Positions 55,928 through 64,000 of a stretch of 64,000 nucleotides of DNA are shown one piece after another. Position 1 is the stretch's first letter, and every line of letters begins with the position of its first letter. The notes under the pieces are model-generated. The model saw nothing but the letters and a program-made list of their open reading frames with translations, had not been told where the DNA came from and ran no database searches. The translations under genes were made by a program, and so were the position numbers. The stretch is from contig CM043962.1 in the NCBI GenBank assembly GCA_014529385.2, forward strand, positions 37,789,098 through 37,853,097, in the 5' to 3' direction. Origin of the DNA: Adiantum capillus-veneris (Eukaryota; Streptophyta; Polypodiopsida; Polypodiales; Pteridaceae).

Positions 55928-57567
55928 GCATTATCTCCCTAGCTCTACACTTTTGCATTTTCGACTTTGACAAAAATGACATGCAGTAGCCAAAAAGTTA
56001 TGTGTTGCCATGGATTTAAATCCTAACGACTGATATTCTCGACTTTGACAAAAATGGCATACAGTAGCCAAAAATGTTATGTGTTGCCATGGATTTTAAT
56101 CCTAACAAGTGAGACTCCCTCCGCCTTTGGTGAAGTGGCCGCCTGCAATGGCAAAAAGAAATCAAAGATAGGCCATACCTCACAATACATACAAATTAAT
56201 ATAAAATGAAAGAAAGCATCAAAAGTAAACATATCACTTCTCATTGCATACATCATTTGGTTTGAATCGAGTGGGTATGTTTGACGCTTATTTGTGATCA
56301 TTTTGGTACAACTGTGCTACCACTGGTGGTGCTATACACATTTTTTCCACATAGAAAATCCACATATATGGTGAGTGAGACTCCAGTAAAGGGGCCGTGA
56401 AGGTAGCAAAAAAGAAGAGAAATTGTCCAAAATCTATCAGTAAAAGCAAAGCAAAGCCATATGATCTCTAAAAAAGAAAAACCTTTACCCATCACGACAC
56501 TTAAATTGCACAATAAATTCTTTTATATCCGTCAATAAAATTTATTGTAACTGCCATTTCAATTATAATCCTTGAATAAGAGGTAGCCAAAAATAGAATG
56601 GCAAATATCCACAAAAAAAGCATGAAGCTTACACGTGGAACATCCATGGTCCAATGTTGCATACATTTTGTTCCAATTGTTGAGGAAAATCATTTATTGT
56701 ATATAATTTTAGTAATCATTTGTTGTAATCAAATCCAACTGAAGACACTGCATTTAAGGGTTTGTATTGTCCACCTCTCTCACAAAAACATATCCTAGCC
56801 ATGTTTGCTCATCAATTGCTAGGAAAATGGTAATAACCAACCAATTGTTGATAGAAATTCCACTCGTGACCCATTAATATATAATCTGAGTAGTAAGTGA
56901 TTCCTGCATAATAATCAACACACAAATCAGTTTGAATTTGTTGTCAGTATATTAAATGCAAAAAGTAAGAGAACATTTGGATTTAATTATACCTTATTAC
57001 CTCAAATTAAGAGAGAATTTGGATTTAATTATACCTTATTACCTCAAAATCTTCCAATAGATAGTATCACCTCATTCATCATTACAAGTCCTCTCCATAA
57101 AGGTGGATCTGGTAATGAGCTTAGAAGTCATCATCATTCTATCTATCATTAGCATCATCCTATTAGCATCAAAATGAAGCATTACTTGGAACAAAGTGTG
57201 GTGCTCTTTCCCAATATATATCAAACTGTAGATCGATTTTTCATTTTTGTTGAAAGTTTCTATTTAGAAAAACCACAAAGAATCAAGAATATTGGTTAGA
57301 ATCGAAACAATAGAAAAAGATTACATGGAAAAATAATTGTATCAAACTTATCAACCGAGGAGCTACCATAGAAAGCATTAAAGAGTATTATCTGATAGTG
57401 GGCTTCATGGTTGGGTTGGATATGGTGATTGAGACAGATCCCAAGAGGTCATTTGGTGGAAACAATGTCCTCAAAAGGGCTCTATTGGTGAGGTGAAGGC
57501 AAGGGCCTTACTGGGATTTGATGCAAAATTGAGTAGAATAAGTCCATCCAAAGTCTAGTACAACCAA
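55026..57567. other. No gene recognised; microsatellite and short tandem duplications
   Basis: CT tract at 55840-55925. An approximately 79-bp tandem duplication runs from about 55961 to 56115 (phrase CGACTTTGACAAAAATG). A 43-bp tandem duplication lies at about 56965-57047. No domain is found in any frame. Confidence 0.55.
55840..55925 (+). repeat. (CT)n microsatellite, about 86 bp
   Basis: Pure CT run preceded by the same AAAGCAACCCAAAGC...CTTGTAT segment that precedes the tract at 54117. Confidence 0.94.
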
Positions 57568-57765
57568 TTGAAGGCCCTACATAATGATGTGAAGGAACAT
57601 GAAGTTAATGGTAGAGTAAGGAATCAGAAGGTAGAAGTGTTGGAAGCCTTGGATGCAGTCTTCTCTTACTACGATCAAAGTCATTGGGGAAAGAGTGACC
57701 TCTCCAAGTTCAAGAAAGACCTCAACAAACTTAAGAAAGCCATGACAATTTCTTGGAGCTCATAG
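57568..57765 (+). CDS. Hypothetical ORF fragment, 65 codons
   Basis: Open frame starting MKALHNDVKEHEVNGRV and ending KKAMTISWSS. It is Lys/Asp-rich and would form a helical, possibly coiled-coil segment. The frame can be read upstream of the ATG for some codons, interrupted by stops, which suggests the end of a longer decayed protein. Family not recognised. Confidence 0.3.
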   Translation: MKALHNDVKEHEVNGRVRNQKVEVLEALDAVFSYYDQSHWGKSDLSKFKKDLNKLKKAMTISWSS

Positions 57766-57919
57766 CACTTCACACACTATATGGTAATAGTTGATAATTA
57801 TGATTTTGTTAATTTAATTTACTTCAACACTCTTGCATCATTGGCTAAATGAGTACATATCATCTACAATCATACTTCTTGGTTTAGAAAGAAATATGGA
57901 AGCTTGTTAGTTTGGTCTA

Positions 57920-58345
57920 TTGATCAAGGTATGGAGAAGTCCCACTACCAAACATGAACCAATTTTTTCAAGTACACTAAACATGGTGGAGGATCTAAAA
58001 AGGCTAATAGCTTGCTTGAAGTTTTACAGACAAGTTTGGCATAGGACAAGATCACAAGAAGCCAAAAAAGTATTAGAAAATTTTGTTATTTCTATAGTCG
58101 TACAAAAAGATGTGTGCAATAGGCTATCTATAAGTGATAGGTTTTTACAATGGCTTCCCACTAGAGAGAAACAAGGAAGAACATGGGAAATATTACAAGG
58201 ATCAATTTTGGCCGCTTCAACCAACATTCCACTTTTTAATTTCTCCCCTCCGGCTTTAGGTTCTCCTGCTTCTTCTAACCATGCATTTGCTTGTCTATAT
58301 TGTCAAAAGAGGCAAGGACATAGCTTGCACTTCTTGAGGCCATAA
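57920..58345 (+). CDS. Hypothetical ORF, 141 codons
   Basis: Moderate open frame with a basic helical N-terminal half and a C-terminal half containing a C-x2-C-x3-GHSLH cluster. There is no clear family. Together with the 65-codon ORF just upstream it may represent one decayed gene or transposon. The codon pattern does not prove that it is coding. Confidence 0.3.
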   Translation: MIKVWRSPTTKHEPIFSSTLNMVEDLKRLIACLKFYRQVWHRTRSQEAKKVLENFVISIVVQKDVCNRLSISDRFLQWLPTREKQGRTWEILQGSILAASTNIPLFNFSPPALGSPASSNHAFACLYCQKRQGHSLHFLRP

Positions 58346-59289
58346 ACCTTGGAGCAAGTCCAAAAACTTTAATAACCTTTTACTTGTTAAGAAGTGTGAT
58401 TTTGCCCATTCCTAGACATATTGGATGTGAGCCTACCACCCTTGACTCTGTACAATACAAATATGAAATATGATGGTGCACATCCTTTGCTTCGTGCATA
58501 ATTGGTGGGGGTGTTGGCCGTTGCTAATAGAGACTTCCTCTAGAAAATTTGTAGTCATCTCATCAACTACCTCAATTCTTTTTTGTGCTTATTTTGAAAT
58601 ACCATGCCTCCACTTTTGTTGCCTACTACTTGAAGCTCCTTTCCCACATTACGACATAACCCTGTTTTCCTTGGAATCTAGTGTAGCGATACTAAGAACT
58701 TTAAATCACACCATTGTAAGACTAGAAAACTTTTCTCTAGAGATATTTGTCCCCCTTAAAAAAGGCCACAACATAGGGACGATAGGTGCCTCCTTCACTT
58801 GCTTTTTTGTTGTCTTTGTGTGCTCCACATCATGATTGCAAGACTATACCCTTTGTGCTGGTTTTTTCTTTATAGGATATTTTTTACCAAAAGCATGTGC
58901 AACCAAACTTGCAGCACAATAATCAAGAGTGTTCACAATTTTTTCTGCCCACCACACCAAAGCACTTTCTAACACAATGAGTAGGCATCCTATACAAGAC
59001 CATTGTTTGTAGAAAACATCAACTTCCTCTACATACATTGAGTTATATGCATTGCTTGCCATTACACAATCCATTTCAATATATACTTCTTCACTATTGC
59101 TTGAGCCCATGGTTTTGAATCTAATATGACGTGGATGAACTCAAACTTTGCACTGCTTTGATTCCATTACATATTTTGGGCAATGGAAACTAGCAACATT
59201 GCTTGTCCCTCTCTGCTTTCATTGCATGATCTCCTTGTGACCATGTAGCATCAGCTCATCATACATCAGGGTTCTTATGACAAACACCT
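58346..59289. other. No gene recognised
   Basis: ORFs on both strands (121 codons plus, 88 codons minus) lack recognisable motifs. The left limit of hAT-2 may lie within this stretch, but no terminal repeat was found. Confidence 0.4.
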
Positions 59290-61285
59290 TGTACCACCTT
59301 GATAATAAGATCTAGACTTGGACTTTGCAGTCTCTTTACTCTAGGATCAAAGAGCATTTTTTCAAAGTGCCAGGCAATGTCAGGCCTTGTAGTTTACCTC
59401 CATGAGACATCTATGAAACATTTCCGGATGATGCAGGTAAAGGCTATCCCTAAGAGTAAAAATAAAGGGTCATCCAAAGGCGGTCATACTCTGGGAATAA
59501 CATATCCAATGGATGAAGACCTATTGTAAATGAGGAGAAGGATCCAAAGTGCACTGAAAATAGGGAGAAAATTTTTCCTAATCTTTGTTCCCATATGAAT
59601 TGCATGGTACAACATCCTTCAAAACAGGTTCATCTAGTCATGCATTTAATTCAAAGAGAAATTGTACAGATAGTATTGGAAGAGGGAAATCTACGGATCA
59701 AACACTCACTCAAGCTTTTGATAAACAGTGGTTATACATGCTGCATTTGGAGTGGATGCAAGTATATCTCGCATGTGGTATTCCATTTAATGTAGTCCAC
59801 AACCCTATCTTCAAAGATGCATCGATGAGCTCCACCAAAAACGGATTTGTGATGCTAGATTATATCAAAATGCGCATAGAATATGTTGAAAAATTTAAAG
59901 ATGAGGTAGAAAGTACGCGTAAACGTGCAAGTTGGAATACGTTCCTACCTTTGGGTGTACTATAGCTTTTTATGGATGGACCAATTGTCAAAAGAAGACT
60001 TTAATCAATGTGATGTTGATTTGTCCTTGACGTTCAGTATTCTTAGAAGCCATTGACACGTCTTTGAAATAAAAAAGCAATCCCCTTTTTTTCAATGGTT
60101 TATGAGTGTTCCTTTTCAAACGCTGGAAGGCCAAGGAATGTAAGAGCTATCAATTTGCTTTTGAAAGAAATTGGCAAAGTTGAAAAAATAAAGGCCACTT
60201 TGCTAGAATTAAACACAATAGTAAAATGCTTTAGAGAGCATCACTTTTTATGTGCCTTATTCAAAACAAATTCGTCTAACAAGACATTAAAATCTTTTGT
60301 GCAACTAGGTTTGCTACTGCATATTATGTGTTGTCAACACTAAAAGAAGTTCGGCATGCATTGGTGGAGACAGTTACCAACAAGCGATGGGATGCATGGC
60401 TTAGCAAATATTGCAGAGCTACCAAGCTACAACATTAAGGGTTCATCAGCTAGTCAATTTTTTAGTGTTTTGGAGAAATGTGGAAAAGATTGTCAATGCT
60501 ACTAAACCCTTTGTTGATTTGCTGCACTTGGTGGATAAAGTTTTCTTTGTGTTTGGGAAGGTATATTTGGTATATGTCAAAATCCATTGAAAAGCCTAAG
60601 GAATTTCAAGTCTACACTAGAAGATACAAAACTTTTTTGGTTTCATGTGCAAAATCTAAATGGGCACAAATGCACACACTATTACATAGTGCAGCATTTG
60701 CTTTGGATCCAAATTTTCAACTCCATGAACAATCCTCCAATTCTGAAGTGATGCATGGTTTCAAGACTGTGTGCATGCAGCTCTTAGGGCGTGAAGGGAG
60801 AAAAGATGCATTTCACCAATGTGTTGACTATGCAAATAGGGTTAATATGTATGGTGATCCTTGGCACATTGACGGCATCAAAAAAGTTAGCACGCCTATG
60901 TGGTGGAAAGAATATGGTGGAGAAAAGATAGAATTGCAACATGCAGCTATGAGAGTATTATATATTACTGCTTCAAGTGGTAGTTGCGAGAGAAATTGGT
61001 ATGCATTTAACTTCCTACACACTAAAAAGAGAAATAGACTACAACCAAAATGAGGCGAGGCTCTAGTATATGTGTTTTGTAATATAGGATTGTTGCTTGG
61101 TCCAACCAACATTGCGATGAGAGCGACAAAACATTTTTTTAGTATAAAGAAAACGCATGAGGCAGTTTTGTTGTTGCAACTCAAAGTGACAATGAGTCAA
61201 AGTGGGAGATGGCTTCAGAATGTTCAAACATGGAAGAAGTTGATGACATGGTTGCGGTGTTTTATTGTGACAACATTGTTTAAAA
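59290..61285 (+). pseudogene. hAT-2 transposase remnant
   Basis: Decayed relative of hAT-1 on the plus strand. A BED-finger end is readable near 59340-59395 (RIKEHFFKVPGNVRPC, followed by a stop). The middle (59585-59965) reads LYMLHLEWMQVY, CGIPFNVVHNP and GFVMLDYIKMR, parallel to hAT-1. Most of the DUF659 core is missing. After 60130 the INLLLK and FREHHFLCALF segments follow. The C-terminal dimerisation domain is well preserved at 60640-61053 (MWWKEYGGEKIELQHA, SGSCERNW). A TGA at 61051-61053 interrupts it, and homology continues to about 61282. No terminal repeats or target duplication were identified. Confidence 0.82.
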
Positions 61286-61564
61286 TCACTTTTGGTACAA
61301 TGTACCTGCAATTCACTTTTGGTATAATGTACTTGTAATCCCCTTGGTTTTGTTGTTGTGATGTCTATCACTTTTATGTTACATGTCACATATTGTATAC
61401 AATTATCATATATGGATGAAAAAGACACAAAGCAATAAATATTCGAGTTGATTACATTGAATGATTACAAAATTATTGCTTAAATGATTACAACAATAGA
61501 AGTAAATGCTTTTACAACTCAACATGTTGAGTGAGATCTTTCAAAATCTCATTCAAACAAAATT
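61286..61564. other. Spacer between hAT-2 and copia-D
   Basis: Short AT-rich stretch. A 17-bp phrase CTTTTGGTATAATGTAC is nearly duplicated at 61288-61331. Confidence 0.5.
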
Positions 61565-61627
61565 ATTCCAATGTTGGTAGTTCTTGCCGTTTAATTTCTT
61601 GATCTTGAGCTTCCCTTCCTCCGCCAT
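61565..61627 (-). pseudogene. copia-D gag start, truncated
   Basis: ATG at 61627, with the same opening as copia-B gag (MAEEGKLKIKK) through the conserved tryptophan, then lost near 61565. Confidence 0.7.
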
Positions 61628-61685
61628 TACTCCCACTCAATTCAAGGAATCCTTTCCTTGAGATACTTAGCTACGAGCAAACCTT

Positions 61686-61697
61686 GCTCTGATACCA
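61686..61697 (-). other. copia-D primer-binding site
   Basis: Minus strand TGGTATCAGAGC, a perfect initiator-Met match. Confidence 0.9.
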
Positions 61698-61699
61698 GT

Positions 61700-61780
61700 T
61701 GTTAGGAAATAGGATGTAGCTAAGTAGATAATAGAGTAGCTTACTTAATGGAGAGAGACAATTTTTCACACACAAGAGAC

Positions 61781-61814
<34 letters not shown>

Positions 61815-62412
61815 ATACAATAAACGTGGTTCACCCAATGTGTGCTATGTCCACGAGAAAGCAGTCACTCAATGGCTTTGGTACTTCAAACAAGAAGTAG
61901 GTTACAAAGGCATTATACCCTTAATAGAGCTCCCACCTTGCTTCACTCTCACCACCTCACACCCACCTTGTTGCATCAACTTCACAATGCATTTTCTGTG
62001 TAGAAGAGGCCTCCTTTTATAGGCCAAAAGTGTTGCTTTCTCTCATGAGAGGCAGCCGTGTTTAGCCGCCCTTGTGTAGACAAGTCCAAGTTGGACTCTC
62101 CAATGCACCCATGTCTGGCCGCCCTTGAGAAGACAAGTCCACCTTGAAATGGGCCATCGTCCATTGACTTTGGCCATTGACTTTTGACCACTGGCCATTG
62201 ACTACCGGCCAACTGGCCGGCCGTTTTTCGTCCACTTTGTCGCCGCTGTCTGGCCATAATATTTCGACAAAGGGAATATTCTGTGAACTTTTGGTTTTTC
62301 GATGAGTGATTCTTCTTCATGCATGATGGCTTCTCCTCATAGCGGGGGCCTTACAAATATACATTTTTAATACAAAAAATTACAAGGGGTAAATCAAGCT
62401 CCATACTTAACA
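61700..62412 (-). repeat. copia-D LTR (713 bp)
   Basis: Homologous end to end with the copia-B 5' LTR. It includes a GA tract (61783-61813) and the CATGAGAGGCAGCCGTG segment. TG...CA ends are intact. Confidence 0.9.
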
Positions 62413-62787
62413 ATCTCCCACTTGGAGACGGATCTCCATACCAAACATGTGACTGCTTTCCATTATTGTTGACTACCTTGGTAAACATGTCTGCAGGATT
62501 TTCACTTGTGTGCACCTTTCCTAGCTTTAGTTGTCCCTCTTCCAAAAGAATGCGTATGAAGTGATATCTCACCTCAATGTGCTTTGTCCTTGAGTGAAAG
62601 GTTGAATTCTTTGCAAGATGAATGGCTCTTTGACTGTCATTGTACAAGACACAATTGTCTTTCTTGTATCCAAGCTCCTCCAAGAATATGTGAAGCCACA
62701 GAATCTCTTTGCTTGCCTCCGTCATTGCTACATATTCTGCTTCCGGTGGTAGAAAGTGAGACCACTTTCTGTAGCTTTGAAGCCCAA
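62413..62787 (-). pseudogene. copia-D RNase H tail
   Basis: Frame containing EAEYVAMTEASKE, LYNDSQRAIHLAKN, HIEVRYHFIR and HTSENPADMFTK, all standard copia RNase H. Upstream sequence is replaced by the inserted LTR at 62788. The ATG-initiated ORF reaching 62815 uses LTR sequence for its first codons and is not the true start. Confidence 0.85.
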
Positions 62788-63362
62788 TGTTAACCCTCAC
62801 GCACATTCCTATCACCTAAGATGGACACCGTATTATTTATTTGGTAGAGTCAAGTACCGGGCTTGTCGGTCCAATAGGAAAAGGGTAAGAGTGATCGCCG
62901 ATGAGAGGTGCACTCTAACTCAAAAATTCAAGGAATTAGTTGGCTAAGCATGAGTGCCCAAGTGTGAATGGGGCGATCTTATATAAAAGTCAACTAAACC
63001 TAAAATTCACTCATTCTTTCATTTGTGCAATTGAAGAGTGCTCTTGCTCCATCTCCATCTTCTTCTTCTTCACCTCTTTGTGTGTGTGTGTGTGTGTATG
63101 CGTGAGAGAGAGAGAGAGAGTGTGCGATCAGGCATTGCGATGACGGCACGACGGTGGCAAAGCGATTGAGCGCGGCACAATGGTGGCTCCTTCTTCTCGG
63201 CGAGGAATCCTCCACGACAGCAAGCGTAGAGCGATGAGTGACACACCATCACCCTCTTTTAGTTTACTAGTTTAGGCTAGTTGCGTGCTTGGATCCATTT
63301 GTGGCTCGCACACAGTGTATTGGCAAGTTCCTTTGCATTGACACGTGTGACAGACGCCCACA
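62788..63362 (+). repeat. 5' LTR of a second gag-pro-type element (575 bp)
   Basis: Starts TGTTAACCCTCACG and ends CGCCCACA. It is homologous to the LTR at 4822-5391 in the opposite orientation. A TATATAAA box is at 62980-62987 and a GT/GA tract near 63080-63120. It is inserted in copia-D RNase H. Confidence 0.88.
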
Positions 63363-64000
63363 TTTTTGGCACCTTTGCCGGGGAATTGCCTTGCACTAAG
63401 CTCAAGAGGCACTCTGTGCTTCTTCTGTGAGTCTTTGAGTTAGGAAGGAAGAGGAAGAAGAAGAAGTTAATTGCTGCAAGTTTTTTCGTGCATAATCTCT
63501 GTTTTTTGTCAATGCCTGCTTGCACAGTTAGTAGTTAATGTGTTAGTAGTGACAGAGTGTTTTCTATCAATGGCTGCTTGCACAGTTTTTTACACGGTTA
63601 ATAGATAGCTTGGTTTCTGCCAATGTCTGTTTACACAGTTTTTAATTTATTTGCATAGTTAGTGTGTTAGCTAGTGAATGAGTAAACAGTTAGAAAAGTA
63701 TGTAGATTCACTATTCACTATCAGTTAGTAATTAGCAAAGTAGATAAGCTTAGTTAGCAGAATAGTTAGTTGTAGAAGAGAGAAGGTTAGGTTAGTGAGG
63801 AGAGTAGGCCAAAATTTTTGTGTGTGTGGCCAAAAAAGGTCACCGAAATCGTGTGCGGAGACCCCAAAAAAAAAAAGCGTGAGGTGTGAGTGTGTTCTAC
63901 GAAAATTTTGAATTGGAATCAGGGGCCCAAGCCCAGACCCAAGCCTTAGTCCTATGATATATACTAGACTCACTCTTATATATATACCCTTCCTCCACAA
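63363..64000 (+). mobile_element. Leader of the second gag-pro-type element, cut by window edge
   Basis: Non-coding sequence after the primer-binding site. The phrase TTAGTAGTTAATGTGTTAGTAGT and its variants repeat loosely between 63520 and 63770. No gag start is reached before the edge. The minus-strand ORF running off the right end has no motif. Confidence 0.6.
63367..63384 (+). other. Primer-binding site of Asp-tRNA type
   Basis: TGGCACCTTTGCCGGGGA four bases after the LTR end. It closely resembles the TGGCGCCGTTGCCGGGGA site used by Tat/Athila-type plant gypsy elements. Confidence 0.82.

Larger units (their letters stand above)
61565..62787 (-). mobile_element. copia-D: one LTR flanked by both internal ends of a copia-B-type element
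   Basis: On the minus strand the order is RNase H tail and polypurine tract (62787-62413), complete LTR (62412-61700), primer-binding site (61697-61686), gag start (61627-61565). A normal copy has its internal region on only one side of each LTR. The right end is cut by the LTR at 62788, and the left end stops near 61565. Confidence 0.85.

Noticed and set aside
1-64000. tRNA, rRNA or small RNA genes
   Set aside because: I looked for cloverleaf-like blocks and rRNA-like stretches and recognised none; the tRNA-like words are primer-binding sites of retroelements. A covariance-model scan would be needed to exclude small RNAs.

Overview
The window is plant nuclear DNA, from a seed plant and most likely an angiosperm. 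Plant-type Ty1/copia and Ty3/gypsy retrotransposons fill most of it, their primer-binding sites match plant initiator-Met and Asp tRNAs, and the one ordinary gene is a six-exon SWEET sugar transporter with GT-AG introns. The species cannot be named from the sequence alone. There is no bacterial-type gene, operon, CRISPR array or rRNA.

Layout. (1) 1-4821: minus-strand Ty3/gypsy element (gypsy-1) cut by the left window edge; gag-protease, RT-RNase H and integrase are readable but broken. (2) 4822 to about 17130: a minus-strand gypsy-like element with gag and protease but no RT or integrase. It has a 3' LTR, a polypurine tract and a gag-pro frame kept open for 4.4 kb except for two in-frame stops. 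Its leader is split by copia-A (11660-16839), an apparently complete young copia element with identical 276-bp LTRs, GTTGT target duplications and a 1398-codon polyprotein. (3) 17135-23141: small fragments (a copia gag piece, a non-LTR-like C-terminal domain, a gypsy gag remnant) and long CT/GT/GA microsatellites. (4) 23147-35161: copia-B, a 12-kb minus-strand element bounded by AAAAT duplications. It carries a plus-strand chromodomain gypsy remnant in its 3' LTR and a hAT DNA transposon inserted just upstream of the RT core. (5) 35167-41739: sparse sequence with microsatellites and two possible retroelement fragments. (6) 41420-48100: a degenerate tandem array (about 150-bp units) interrupted by the decayed plus-strand copia-C (41740-46904). 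(7) 48977-51348: duplications, a poly-G run and CT tracts leading to the SWEET gene (51349-53441, plus strand). (8) 53442-59289: tandem repeats, CT tracts and unrecognised ORFs. (9) 59290-61285: second hAT transposase remnant. (10) 61565-62787: copia-D, a single copia-B-type LTR flanked by both internal ends of the element. (11) 62788-64000: 5' LTR, Asp-type primer-binding site and leader of a plus-strand element with the same LTR as the gag-pro element at the left.

The retroelement genes follow standard logic: gag builds the particle, protease cuts the polyprotein, RT-RNase H makes cDNA and integrase inserts it. Only copia-A looks able to encode all of these. The hAT pieces are cut-and-paste transposases with disrupted frames. 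The SWEET gene is the only candidate here for a host function (facilitated sugar transport). Its promoter lies behind three CT tracts and its flanks are repeat-rich.

Coordinates of frames, LTR ends, target duplications and exons were read directly from the sequence. Family assignment is by motif recognition, without database searching.
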